NCBI GenBank assembly: GCA_034506395.1 | Contig: JAPDPQ010000037.1 | Coordinates: forward strand, 1 to 47,742 | DNA length: 47,742 nt | Direction: 5' to 3' | Source: a candidate division KSB1 bacterium | GTDB taxonomy: Bacteria > Zhuqueibacterota > Zhuqueibacteria > Thermofontimicrobiales > Thermofontimicrobiaceae | Part shown: positions 15,710-25,038 of the stretch, in pieces | Numbering within the stretch: position 1 is the first letter of the stretch | Layout of the letters: each line of letters starts with the position of its first letter | Made by a program: the position numbers and the translations under genes | The notes under the pieces: model-generated | The model's database searches: none | The model's input: the letters and a program-made list of their open reading frames with translations, nothing else | What the model was told of the DNA's origin: nothing

Positions 15710-18382
15710 ATGGCCGAGAAAGAAATTGCCAAGGTGTACGATCCCAAACAGGTGGAAGAAAAATGGTATCGTCATTGGATGGAGGAAAACTATTTTCATG
15801 GGGAAGTGAATCCAGATAAAAAGCCCTATTCGATCGTTATCCCGCCACCGAATGTGACCGATGTCTTGCACATGGGCCATGCTTACAATAATACGATCCA
15901 GGATATTCTGATTCGCTATCATCGGATGGCCGGATATGAGACGATGTGGCTTCCGGGAACTGATCATGCAGGAATCGCCACCCAGAATGTGGTAGAGCGG
16001 CATTTGAAGCGGACTGAGCAAGTCACCCGACATCAATTGGGCCGTGAAGAATTTGTCCGTCGCGTCTGGCAATGGAAAGAAAAATATGGCAGCGTTATCA
16101 TCGAGCAGTTGAAAAAACTGGGTTGCTCTTGCGATTGGCAACGGGAGCGCTTCACGATGGACGAGGGTTTATCTCGGACCGTGATTGAAGTGTTCTGTCG
16201 GCTATATGAAAAAGGACTCATTTATCGAGGCAGATACATTATCAATTGGTGCCCGCGTTGTAGTACAGCGCTATCGGATGAAGAGGCAATTCATCGCGAT
16301 GAACAAGGAAAGCTCTGGTACATCCGCTACCCATTGAAAGGCAACGGTTCATATATTACTGTAGCGACCACGCGTCCCGAGACCATGTTGGGGGATGTGG
16401 CCGTTGCGGTAAATCCCAATGACGAGCGCTATGCTGGACTGATTGGAAAGACCGTTATTCTGCCAGTGATGAACCGAGAGATCCCGATCATTGCTGATGA
16501 AATTGTCGATGCCCAATTCGGCACTGGTGCGGTGAAGGTCACCCCGGCGCATGATCCGAACGATTTCGAGATCGGGCTGCGCCATCAACTGCAGCCGATC
16601 AATGTGATGAACGAGGACGGGACGATGAACGAGAATGCCGGCAAATATAATGGGTTCGATCGGTTCAAATGTCGCGAGGCATTGGTGAAAGAACTTGACG
16701 ACGCTGGACTTTTGGAGAAGATCGAAAATCACCAACATGCCATCGCGCATTGTCAGCGATGTGATACGATCATAGAACCATACCTATCGGCCCAGTGGTT
16801 CGTGAAAATTAAACCTTTGGCCGAACCAGCACTGAAGGCGGTGCTGGATGGCCGCATCCAATTTCATCCTGATAAATGGGTAAAAGTTTATGCGAATTGG
16901 ATCGAGAACATTCGGGATTGGTGCATTTCGCGGCAATTATGGTGGGGGCATCGCATTCCGGTATATTATTGCCAAGATTGTAATGAAATGATGGTGCGTC
17001 GCGAGGCCCCGCAAAGTTGCAGCAAATGCCAAAGCACCCGGATAGTCCAAGACGAGGATGTGTTGGATACATGGTTTTCGTCATGGCTCTGGCCGTTTTC
17101 TACCATGGGCTGGCCTGAGGAAACGCCTGAATTGAAATATTTTTATCCCACCCACACGCTGGTTACTGCCCCCGATATTATTTTCTTCTGGGTGGCACGG
17201 ATGATCATGTCTGGGCTGGAGTTCATGGGCGATGTGCCATTTCGTCACGTCTATTTCAATGGGTTGATCCGCGATGCTCAGGGCCGAAAGATGAGCAAAA
17301 CCTTGGGCAATGGCATCGACCCATTACAAATGGTGGAAAAATACAGCGCCGATGCCGTACGGTTCTCGTTGCTGATGCTGACCTCTGAAGGACAAGATAT
17401 CAATCTGGCTGAATCGAATTTCGAAATCGGACGCAACTTCTCCAATAAACTGTGGAATGCCTATCGTTTTCTGGCCCTGAGCTTTGACGAAGAAGAGCTG
17501 CCACGGCTGCTGAAAAATGGCAAATTTCTGGATCAGGCAGACGGATTGCAATTGGCCGATCGATGGATTTTGAGCCGATTGCATCGGACCATCGTGGCTG
17601 TTACCAAAGCTCTGGACGAATTTCATCTCAATGAAGCAGTGGACAATTTGTATTCGTTTTTCTGGCGCGAATTCTGCGATTGGTATTTAGAGCTTATCAA
17701 GCCAAGACTGTATGGAAAAGATCAGGCTGCCCGCGAATTAGCACTGGGGATTGGAATTCATGTGCTGCGCAATGTCGTCCAATTATTGCATCCTGTGATT
17801 CCATTCATCACTGAAGAAATCTGGCACGGCTTGAAGCTGCCGTCAGAACCAGATATCATCGTTTCTTCCTGGCCTATTGCAGATCAGCGCTATTGGAATG
17901 ATGATGCAGAAAAAGACCTGGCCTTGCTGCAGCAGCTTATTGGATCGATCCGCAATATCCGCGGTGAGATGAATGTGCCCCCAGCCAAGCAAGCCCAGGT
18001 GCTCATTAAAAGCAGCAATCAAAAGCATCTTGCATTGATCGAGCAAAATCAGGTCTATTTGACTTCTTTGGCGCGACTGAGTGATGTAGTTCTCGGCAGC
18101 GATCTGACGAAACCGCGGTATTCTGCCAGTTCCGTGGTTGCCGATCTGGAGATCTTCGTGCCTTTGGAAGGACTGATCGATATTGAAGTCGAGCGCAATC
18201 GCTTGACCAAGGAGATCGTGCGATTGGAAAAGCAGATCGAAGCGATCAATGCGAAGTTGCTGAATCAAGATTTCCTGGCCAAAGCCCCCAAAGAGGTTGT
18301 AGATCGAGAGCGTCAGAAGTGCAATGATTTTCAGGCCAATGTGACCAAACTTCAGGAGAATTTGCGAAGCTTAGAAGGGTAA
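15710..18382 (+). CDS. valS: Valyl-tRNA synthetase
   Basis: The 890-residue class I synthetase charges tRNA-Val. The HIGH-type motif is HMGH at residues 54-57, inside PPPNVTDVLHMGHAYNN, and the KMSKT loop is at 527-531. The editing domain lies between them (TVATTRPETMLGD, GAVKVTPAHDPNDFEIG). Zinc-type cysteines occur at NWCPRCSTAL, HCQRCD and CQDCNEM/CSKCQ. The anticodon-binding domain follows the Rossmann fold, and the C-terminal coiled coil typical of ValRS is evident (DIEVERNRLTKEIVRLEKQI). GAGGAG at 15692-15697 is twelve bases from the ATG, a little far. It appears to be monocistronic. Confidence 0.97.
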   Translation: MAEKEIAKVYDPKQVEEKWYRHWMEENYFHGEVNPDKKPYSIVIPPPNVTDVLHMGHAYNNTIQDILIRYHRMAGYETMWLPGTDHAGIATQNVVERHLKRTEQVTRHQLGREEFVRRVWQWKEKYGSVIIEQLKKLGCSCDWQRERFTMDEGLSRTVIEVFCRLYEKGLIYRGRYIINWCPRCSTALSDEEAIHRDEQGKLWYIRYPLKGNGSYITVATTRPETMLGDVAVAVNPNDERYAGLIGKTVILPVMNREIPIIADEIVDAQFGTGAVKVTPAHDPNDFEIGLRHQLQPINVMNEDGTMNENAGKYNGFDRFKCREALVKELDDAGLLEKIENHQHAIAHCQRCDTIIEPYLSAQWFVKIKPLAEPALKAVLDGRIQFHPDKWVKVYANWIENIRDWCISRQLWWGHRIPVYYCQDCNEMMVRREAPQSCSKCQSTRIVQDEDVLDTWFSSWLWPFSTMGWPEETPELKYFYPTHTLVTAPDIIFFWVARMIMSGLEFMGDVPFRHVYFNGLIRDAQGRKMSKTLGNGIDPLQMVEKYSADAVRFSLLMLTSEGQDINLAESNFEIGRNFSNKLWNAYRFLALSFDEEELPRLLKNGKFLDQADGLQLADRWILSRLHRTIVAVTKALDEFHLNEAVDNLYSFFWREFCDWYLELIKPRLYGKDQAARELALGIGIHVLRNVVQLLHPVIPFITEEIWHGLKLPSEPDIIVSSWPIADQRYWNDDAEKDLALLQQLIGSIRNIRGEMNVPPAKQAQVLIKSSNQKHLALIEQNQVYLTSLARLSDVVLGSDLTKPRYSASSVVADLEIFVPLEGLIDIEVERNRLTKEIVRLEKQIEAINAKLLNQDFLAKAPKEVVDRERQKCNDFQANVTKLQENLRSLEG

Positions 18383-18598
18383 GGCGTCAGATGGAACTTG
18401 TTTGTGGTTAAGATACCGAGTAACGATTTTCTGTCTTGTGCAATACGATTGGCTCAGATCCAATATGTGTCATATTTTGATAAACGATTTTTAAAATGCG
18501 CTGGGCTGGATGATTCTGGAATGGGGAGAGGATCCCATTTCTATTTTCGGAGATAAGCATCATCCCCATGTGGCTTTTTCGCCAACAAAATATTCACG

Positions 18599-18638
18599 GG
18601 GCGCAACAACGAATGAAATGAAGTCTCGGGTTGCGCCC
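18599..18638 (+). promoter_or_regulatory. Perfect 9-bp inverted repeat just upstream of the DUF4139 gene
   Basis: GGGCGCAAC (18599-18607) and GTTGCGCCC (18630-18638) flank a 22-base loop and end eight bases before AAGGAG (18646-18651). As RNA it would be a GC-rich hairpin right next to the ribosome binding site; as DNA it could be an operator. There is no U-tract, so it is not an intrinsic terminator of valS. Confidence 0.5.
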
Positions 18639-18660
18639 TATGCAGAAGGAGAATTGAAAT

Positions 18661-20022
18661 ATGAGAACATTCATTTTATTCATGCTGCTTGGTGCGACGG
18701 TGTTTGGGAATGTCTGGAGCCAGAGCCGACGTCTTGCGGTAACTGTTTACAATAACGATCTTGCCGTGGTCAAAGATGTTCGAGAGATCGAGCTGCAAAA
18801 AGGCCGCTCCGAGCTCAAATTTCAGGATGTGGCCGCCTCAATCGATCCAACCTCGGTGCACTTCAAATCGCTTACTGCTCCAGATAAGGTGGCCATCGTC
18901 GAACAAAATTATGAGTACGATTTGATCCATACCGACAAGATCCTTCAAAAATATATTGATCGCAAGATCAGGATCGACTTGAAAGAGGGGATTTTTCATG
19001 GCACCTTGCTCAGCTATGATGGGGGCAATGTGATTGTTAAAACCGATGCCGATACCGTGAAGTTGATTTCGCGAAGCAATATTCTAAACATAGATTTTCC
19101 CAAGCTGCCTGAAGGGTTGATCACGCGTCCAACTCTGGTATGGATAATCGATAGCGATCAGGCCGGTAAGCATCAAACCGAGGTAAGCTACATGACCTCG
19201 GGAATGCGGTGGAGCGCCGAATATGTAGCAGTTGTCAAGAACGATGACCAACGGCTGGAATTGAACGCTTGGGTATCGATCGATAACCGATCTGGCGCTG
19301 CATATCCAGATGCGCGGCTCAAGCTCATCGCCGGTGAAGTTCATCGCATTCCTCAGGCAATTCCGCGGCGTGCTGCCAAAGGCCTGGCATTGGAAGCTAT
19401 GGATGTAGCTGCTCCGCAATTCGAAGAAAAATCATTTTTCGAATATCACATGTACACGCTGACGCGACCCGCCACCATCTTGGATAATCAGATCAAGCAG
19501 ATCTCATTGTTTCCTGCGGCTGAAACGCCGGTGAAGAAAATTTACAGCTACGAATCGCATCGTTCACAGGATGACATCCGGGTTAATCTGGAATTTTTTA
19601 ACAGCCAACAAAACGGATTGGGGATGCCATTGCCGGCTGGAAAAGTGCGAGTCTATAAACAGGATCCAGCCGACGGTTCGCTTGAATATGTGGGGGAGGA
19701 CCTGGTCGATCATACTCCCAAAGATGAAAAAGTCCGTCTGTTTCTGGGTAATGCCTTCGATCTCAAGGCAGAACGCGCAATGACCAATCGGGTCTCCACG
19801 GGCAAAAATTCTTGGGATGAGAGCTATCAGATAAAACTCCGTAACCATAAAGATGTGCCGGTGGAAATTGTGGTCGTCGAGAAATTTTATGGGTTCTGGG
19901 AGATTAAAAAATCGACGCACACCTATAAAAAGAAAGATGCCAACACGGTAGAATTTCTGGTGAATGTCCCCCGCGATCAGGAGGTAACTCTGGAGTATAC
20001 GGTAGCGATCCGGACGCGATGA
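18661..20022 (+). CDS. Exported DUF4139-domain protein
   Basis: A signal peptide (FILFMLLGATVFGNVWSQ) leads into a DUF4139-type beta-rich protein of about 435 mature residues. Typical features are AVTVYNNDLAVVKDVREIEL near the start, ITRPTLVWIIDSD, TSGMRWSAEYVAVV, LELNAWVSIDNRSGAAYPDA, a long middle with LPAGKVRVYKQD, and the C-terminal WEIKKSTHTYKKKDANTVEF with LEYTVAIRTR. The family is widespread in Bacteroidota and relatives and is thought to have stacked Ig-like domains; its biochemical function is unknown. AAGGAG lies nine bases upstream of the ATG. It is alone between valS and recG. Confidence 0.87.
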   Translation: MRTFILFMLLGATVFGNVWSQSRRLAVTVYNNDLAVVKDVREIELQKGRSELKFQDVAASIDPTSVHFKSLTAPDKVAIVEQNYEYDLIHTDKILQKYIDRKIRIDLKEGIFHGTLLSYDGGNVIVKTDADTVKLISRSNILNIDFPKLPEGLITRPTLVWIIDSDQAGKHQTEVSYMTSGMRWSAEYVAVVKNDDQRLELNAWVSIDNRSGAAYPDARLKLIAGEVHRIPQAIPRRAAKGLALEAMDVAAPQFEEKSFFEYHMYTLTRPATILDNQIKQISLFPAAETPVKKIYSYESHRSQDDIRVNLEFFNSQQNGLGMPLPAGKVRVYKQDPADGSLEYVGEDLVDHTPKDEKVRLFLGNAFDLKAERAMTNRVSTGKNSWDESYQIKLRNHKDVPVEIVVVEKFYGFWEIKKSTHTYKKKDANTVEFLVNVPRDQEVTLEYTVAIRTR

Positions 20023-20308
20023 TCGTCCGCCATTTAAAAAATGATTGATTCTGGCCATTCAGCAGCATGGCTTGCATGGGTAGCCTTTTGGATTGAAGGC
20101 GAAAAGATGAACGAATAAAAATGATGGGTGAAAGGAGATTCAATTTCATGGCGCATTGGAATTGAAGTGATTCTGATTGCTTATCTGTCGGGTGGGCGTT
20201 GCTGAGCTGGAACGCTGGTTTACCTTTATCGCGCCAGATAATTCGCTCATTTTTAGTACGCCGAATTGGGTGATCACTTTTTTGAATGAAATGACTGAAA
20301 ATAGCTAA

Positions 20309-22420
20309 TTGATCGAGAGATTCGACAAGTTGTTGACCACACCGATACAATACCTCAAAGGGATCGGAGAGAAACGGGCTGAGAAACTGAATCAGGCTGG
20401 AATTTACACCATTGGTGATCTGCTGCAGCATTATCCTCGTCGTTACCTCGACCGCAGCAACATCACACAGATCCGAAATGTTCGTCCCAATGACACTGCA
20501 ACCGTAGTGGGCAAGATCCTGACCCAAGGGATCAAGAAGGGGATTCGCTCGCGGTTTATCGTGGTGATCAGCGACAACACTGGGATTGTTCACTGTGTTT
20601 GGTTTCATCAGCTCAATTATTGGCAAAAGCGGTTCAAGGTAGGGCAGACGATTGCAGTGAGTGGTAAGTTCGGCTATTACGGCGGACTTCAGATCGTTCA
20701 TCCTGAGTTCGATCTTTTGTCTGAAGATGGAGAGGATCGCGAGGAAGAGTTTGTCAACACTGGGAAGATCATCCCGCTGTATCCATCAAGCGAATCGCTG
20801 AGTCAGGTGGGGCTGGATAGCCGTGGGTTCCGTCGCGTCATTCGCCAAATGCTGTCGACCCATGGGGATGAGATCGAAGAAATTTTACCTCAAACGATTC
20901 TGCAGCGGCACAATTTAATGCCTTTGGCAGAAGCGTTTCAGAACATCCATTTTCCGAGCGATTTTACGCGATTAGGCCAGGCCAAGCGCCGATTAAAATT
21001 CAATGAGCTGTTTCTGATGGAGTTTTTGTTAGCCTATCGGAGGCATTATATCACTGGTCAGCAGAAGGGGATTCAATTTGCTACGGTCGGGGAGCGGGTG
21101 AAAACTTTAGTCGATCTGTTGCCATTTGAGCTGACTGAGGCACAGAAGAAGGTCTTGCGCGAGATCCGAGCGGATATGAAAAGCCCGCGGCCAATGTATC
21201 GTCTGCTACAAGGTGATGTGGGATCGGGAAAGACCATTGTTGCATTAGTGAGCATGTTGATCGCCGTGGAGAACGGTTATCAAGCGGCGTTAATGGCGCC
21301 AACGGAAATTCTTGCTGAACAGCATTATTTGACCTTCAAGCGATGGTTAGCTGGATTGGGCGTGCAGATCCATTTGCTGATCGGAGGGCAGGGGAATCGC
21401 CAGCGCGAGGAAATCCTGGCAGCGATGGAGCGCGGCGAATGCGATATCGTTGTTGGAACCCATGCCCTGATCCAAGAGCCGGTAAAATTTCATCGGTTGG
21501 GACTGGTGGTGATCGATGAGCAACACCGCTTTGGTGTGGCCCAGCGGGCGATGCTGACCGCGAAAGGCGAGCGACCCGATGTATTGGTCATGACCGCAAC
21601 CCCGATCCCGCGAACTCTGTCGCTCACTATTTACGGCGATTTGGACGTTTCAATCCTGGACGAAATGCCCGAGGGTCGGCTCCCAGTGAGAACTTCATGG
21701 CGATACGAAAATAAAAGGAATGATATCTACAATTTTGTCCGGACCAAAGTGGCCGAGGGGCGGCAAGCCTACATCGTTTTTCCGCTGATTGAAGAATCCG
21801 AGAAGCTAGATCTCCAAGCAGCGACTGAAAGCTATGAGCAAATGGCCCAGGGCGTTTTTTCGCAATTCAAGTTGGCTCTGCTACATGGACGCATGAGCAC
21901 GGACCAGAAGGATGCAATTATGATGGCGTTCAAAAATGGCGAGATTCAAATTTTGGTGAGCACCACCGTCATTGAAGTTGGGGTAGACGTGCCGAATGCT
22001 ACCATTATGGTGATTGAAAACGCAGAACGATTTGGTCTAACCCAATTGCATCAGCTTCGCGGTCGTGTGGGCCGAGGAACGGAACAATCCTATTGTATTC
22101 TCATTGCGAAGCCTCCCCTTACCCAAGAGGCTATTACTCGACTAAATACGATGACGCAGACCACGGATGGCTTCAAGATCGCTGAAGTGGACTTGAAATT
22201 GCGCGGCCCTGGAGAATTTTTCGGGACACGCCAGCACGGATTGCCTGAACTGAAAATCGCCGATCCGATCGAAGATTTGGCACTTTTAACAAAAGCGCGT
22301 CAGGAAGCATTCAGCTTGGTAACCAATCAGGTTGAATTCGAAGCAACAGCCAAGGCGCTGGCACGCAATCCTCTGTTCCAGGACTATCGCGATAAGCTTG
22401 AATTAACGCGAATTGGCTAA
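20309..22420 (+). CDS. recG: ATP-dependent DNA helicase RecG
   Basis: RecG remodels stalled replication forks and Holliday junctions. The N-terminal wedge/OB domain is visible (IQYLKGIGEKRAEKLNQAG, HYPRRYLDR, YYGGLQIVHPEF). The helicase core carries GDVGSGKT at residues 302-309, DEQH at 403-406, VMTATPIPRTL, STTVIEVGVDVPNAT and the QLRGRVGRG motif; 703 residues matches the family. The start is awkward: an in-frame TAA lies immediately before the TTG at 20309 and no ATG exists upstream. Starting at 20309 has no clear Shine-Dalgarno; TTG 20330 or 20333, downstream of GAGAG, would lose seven or eight residues. The protein looks complete. Confidence 0.94.
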   Translation: MIERFDKLLTTPIQYLKGIGEKRAEKLNQAGIYTIGDLLQHYPRRYLDRSNITQIRNVRPNDTATVVGKILTQGIKKGIRSRFIVVISDNTGIVHCVWFHQLNYWQKRFKVGQTIAVSGKFGYYGGLQIVHPEFDLLSEDGEDREEEFVNTGKIIPLYPSSESLSQVGLDSRGFRRVIRQMLSTHGDEIEEILPQTILQRHNLMPLAEAFQNIHFPSDFTRLGQAKRRLKFNELFLMEFLLAYRRHYITGQQKGIQFATVGERVKTLVDLLPFELTEAQKKVLREIRADMKSPRPMYRLLQGDVGSGKTIVALVSMLIAVENGYQAALMAPTEILAEQHYLTFKRWLAGLGVQIHLLIGGQGNRQREEILAAMERGECDIVVGTHALIQEPVKFHRLGLVVIDEQHRFGVAQRAMLTAKGERPDVLVMTATPIPRTLSLTIYGDLDVSILDEMPEGRLPVRTSWRYENKRNDIYNFVRTKVAEGRQAYIVFPLIEESEKLDLQAATESYEQMAQGVFSQFKLALLHGRMSTDQKDAIMMAFKNGEIQILVSTTVIEVGVDVPNATIMVIENAERFGLTQLHQLRGRVGRGTEQSYCILIAKPPLTQEAITRLNTMTQTTDGFKIAEVDLKLRGPGEFFGTRQHGLPELKIADPIEDLALLTKARQEAFSLVTNQVEFEATAKALARNPLFQDYRDKLELTRIG

Positions 22421-22598
22421 ATGGCAGTTGTTTCCAAATTTCCAAAACAGGTTATTCCATCATGCCACACCACTCCTGGTGGAGAAGCATTAGCACACAT
22501 ACGAAGCGCCAATTTCCAAAAAGTTTCTTGCTTTTATAGGAGTGAGGCTGGTTCGGCTTAATTTAAGTTTTGCGAAAGTGAAAAAATGGGAGCAAATC

Positions 22599-22895
22599 AT
22601 GCCAGAAACATTATCCAATGAAGAGCGAAGCAAATTTTTATTTTCTTTTCTGGTGATGAGTTATCAGACAGCGGCGCTGATGCAATTGGGGCAACTTAAA
22701 GACCCGCGCACTCAACAAGTAGAAAAGGACCTCGAAACAGCCAAATTATCCATTGATATTTTGGGAATGCTGCAAGAAAAAACCAAAAACAATCTGACCA
22801 AAGACGAAGCGGAATTGCTCGAAAGTGTCTTGAGAGAATTGAGATTGGCATATATCAAAGAAACCGCTGGCGCTGAGTCGAAATCATCAGCGTGA
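22599..22895 (+). CDS. DUF1844 small protein
   Basis: From ATG 22599 (GGGAG six bases upstream) the product is 98 residues, nearly all the DUF1844 core: FLVMSYQTAALMQLGQL, then DLETAKLSIDILGMLQEKT and NLTKDEAELLESVLRELRLA. It is predicted to be mostly helical and cytoplasmic. DUF1844 proteins are common in diverse bacteria, often near glycan or lipid genes, and have no established function. The frame is open to 22542, but that start has no ribosome binding site. It heads the run of glycan genes that follows. Confidence 0.85.
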   Translation: MPETLSNEERSKFLFSFLVMSYQTAALMQLGQLKDPRTQQVEKDLETAKLSIDILGMLQEKTKNNLTKDEAELLESVLRELRLAYIKETAGAESKSSA

Positions 22896-23061
22896 GAGAG
22901 CCAGGGCATTTGGCTTTTTTCAACCAACCCAGTTGATGAGCCGATAGTGGAATCAAGAGAAATTGTCGAGAAGAACGAAAAGGAGGGGCAGATTTTTATT
23001 TTTAGCATGTGGGTCGAAAATCCATCCAAGATAGAGAACAGCGAGCTGAATAGGAAAATAA

Positions 23062-23883
23062 ATGGCACAGAAGCGATCAACTTTAGACCATTGGGAGAAA
23101 TTTTGGCAAGATAAGCAGCAGATTGAGCAGGTTTATTCGAACGAAGATCGGATCTATCAAAATTTGAATCGAGTGACCGGTTTTGATGGTAAGAAGATCC
23201 TCGAGGTTGGCGCAGGAAGTGGTCGGGATAGCTTTCAACTGGCGCGCAAGAATGCGATAGTTTATGTGCTAGATTACTCGCCTCGGGCGTTAGAGATCAT
23301 AAAAAAATTGGATGAGCAGCAAGGAGTATCCTTGATTTTGATCCAATCCGATGCGCTCCACCTTCCTTTTGCGAATGAAACTCTGGATATAGTATTTCAT
23401 CAAGGACTCATGGAGCATTTTGCTGAACCAGGGCCATTGTTGAGCGAGCAATTTCGGGTGCTCAAACCTGGAGGGCTGCTGTTGGTCGATGTGCCACAGC
23501 GGTATCATATTTACACCTTGATCAAGCATGTTCTTATTTTGTTGAATCGCTGGTTTGCAGGCTGGGAAACTCAGTTCTCTATTGGTCAACTGAAGCGAAT
23601 CGTTCAACAAGCAGGTTTTACAGTTGTCCACCAATATGGTCGCTGGATGCGGCCGAGTCTATTCTATCGAATGTCAAGAGAGCTATTGAAAAAGCTCGGG
23701 CTGCAATTGCCATTATATCCCCCAGGCATTCCGTTGTTTCGCCAGCTTCGCCAGCGGCTGAGCCAGGTGCTGGCTCAGCAGTCATGGGCGTTCTACACTT
23801 TTTTGGATATAGGAGTCATTGCTCAGAAACCGTCTGCTGAACGCCGATGGAACGCTTCCGCTAATGGGAATGGAAATCAGTGA
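23062..23883 (+). CDS. Class I SAM-dependent methyltransferase
   Basis: The SAM-binding motif I is KILEVGAGSGRDSFQLA near residues 45-60; an acidic end of strand 2 is seen in VYVLDYSPRALEI, motif II in LIQSDALHLPFANETLDIVF, and the GLMEHF and VLKPGGLLLVDVP segments complete a Methyltransf_11-type domain. The C-terminal third is basic and partly hydrophobic (YTLIKHVLILLNRWF), which may hold it near the membrane. AGGA is close to the ATG. It is followed six bases later by the longest frame of the GT4 gene, so it probably methylates a sugar or lipid-linked glycan intermediate; the substrate is inferred from context only. Confidence 0.86.
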   Translation: MAQKRSTLDHWEKFWQDKQQIEQVYSNEDRIYQNLNRVTGFDGKKILEVGAGSGRDSFQLARKNAIVYVLDYSPRALEIIKKLDEQQGVSLILIQSDALHLPFANETLDIVFHQGLMEHFAEPGPLLSEQFRVLKPGGLLLVDVPQRYHIYTLIKHVLILLNRWFAGWETQFSIGQLKRIVQQAGFTVVHQYGRWMRPSLFYRMSRELLKKLGLQLPLYPPGIPLFRQLRQRLSQVLAQQSWAFYTFLDIGVIAQKPSAERRWNASANGNGNQ

Positions 23884-23916
23884 ATAGGGTTGGTGGGATT
23901 ATTTGATGGATATGCT

Positions 23917-25035
23917 ATGGGATACAGGATTTTGGTAATCAATTGGCAGGATATTAGAAATCCATTGGGCGGAGGAGCGGAGGTTCATTTCCATGAGATT
24001 TTTAAACGTATCGTGCGACGGGGCCATGAGGTGACGCTGCTCAGTTGCGCCCATCCCGATCTGACGCAACATGAGATCATAGATGGCATTCAAGTAATTC
24101 GACGTGGTCCCAGGCAACTGTTCAATTACGTCGTTCCTTGGTTATATCGAAGTCAGTCGCGAAAGCAGTCATTCGATATTGTGATCGATGATATCAATAA
24201 GATCCCATTTTACACCCCGCTATTTGTTAAAGAACCGTTGATCGGTATTGTGCATCATTTGTTTGGGGAGAGTATTTTTAGGGAATCGATCTTGCCAATT
24301 GCGCTCTATGTGAAGCTTGCGGAGAGTCTGATCCCGCGGATCTATAGAAGTGTGCCGCTGGCTGTTGTTTCTGAGAGCACCCGTCAGGAGCTGATCCAAA
24401 AGGGCTTTTCTCCCAAGGCGCTTCATCTGGTGGGCAATGCGGTGGATCATGATGCTTACCCGTATTGTCCAGAGCTACGATCAACCCACCCCCTGATCGG
24501 CTACCTTGGTCGGATCAAGAAATATAAAAGCGTGGATCATTTGATCCGTGCTTTCGCCATGGTGATACAGGCGATCCCCACCGCTCGGCTATTGATCGTT
24601 GGCGATGGTGATTACTTGTCAGTACTACAAAAATTGGTTAGAGAATTAAAATTGGAACAAGTGGCTCATTTTACAGGTGCAATCAATCACAAGGAAAAAA
24701 TAGAATATTTGAATCGGATGTGGCTGGCTGTGAATCCATCACCCAAAGAGGGGTGGGGCTTGACAGTGATCGAGGCCAATTGCTGTGGGGTGCCAGTGGT
24801 GGCCGCGAATTCGCCTGGGCTGCGCGATTCGGTGATCGATGGACATACTGGTCTTTTATACCCTTATGGCGATGTGGAAGCATTGGCCGAGCGGATAATC
24901 CGATTGATTCAAAACGATTCGCTGCGGCAGCGATTGGCTCAACAGGGCATTCAATGGGCTCGCCAGTTCAATTGGGAGCACTCAGCTACGTCGATGCTAA
25001 ATTTGATTGAAAACGTATTATCGCGGAGGAAATGA
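23917..25035 (+). CDS. GT4-family glycosyltransferase
   Basis: It has two Rossmann-like domains: an acceptor domain beginning ILVINWQDIRNPLGGGAE and a nucleotide-sugar domain with LIGYLGRIKKYKSVDHLIRA, LLIVGDGDYLSVL, AHFTGAINHKEKIEYLNRM and the EGWGLTVIEANCCGVPVVA segment carrying the E(x7)E-like pattern of retaining GT4 enzymes. About 370 residues is normal. ATG 23917 gives the usual beta-strand start; the frame is open to a TTG at 23890, and neither start has a strong ribosome binding site. It ends three bases before the first DUF2723 gene. It likely transfers a hexose to a lipid-linked or cell-surface acceptor. Confidence 0.88.
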   Translation: MGYRILVINWQDIRNPLGGGAEVHFHEIFKRIVRRGHEVTLLSCAHPDLTQHEIIDGIQVIRRGPRQLFNYVVPWLYRSQSRKQSFDIVIDDINKIPFYTPLFVKEPLIGIVHHLFGESIFRESILPIALYVKLAESLIPRIYRSVPLAVVSESTRQELIQKGFSPKALHLVGNAVDHDAYPYCPELRSTHPLIGYLGRIKKYKSVDHLIRAFAMVIQAIPTARLLIVGDGDYLSVLQKLVRELKLEQVAHFTGAINHKEKIEYLNRMWLAVNPSPKEGWGLTVIEANCCGVPVVAANSPGLRDSVIDGHTGLLYPYGDVEALAERIIRLIQNDSLRQRLAQQGIQWARQFNWEHSATSMLNLIENVLSRRK

Positions 25036-25038
25036 TTC

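Noticed and set aside
18510..18755. 81-residue frame overlapping the start of the DUF4139 gene
   Set aside because: It runs through the inverted repeat and the DUF4139 signal peptide in another frame and has no supporting motif.
22947..23115. GTG-started short frame between the DUF1844 and methyltransferase genes
   Set aside because: It overlaps the methyltransferase start out of frame, lacks a ribosome binding site and matches no family I know.
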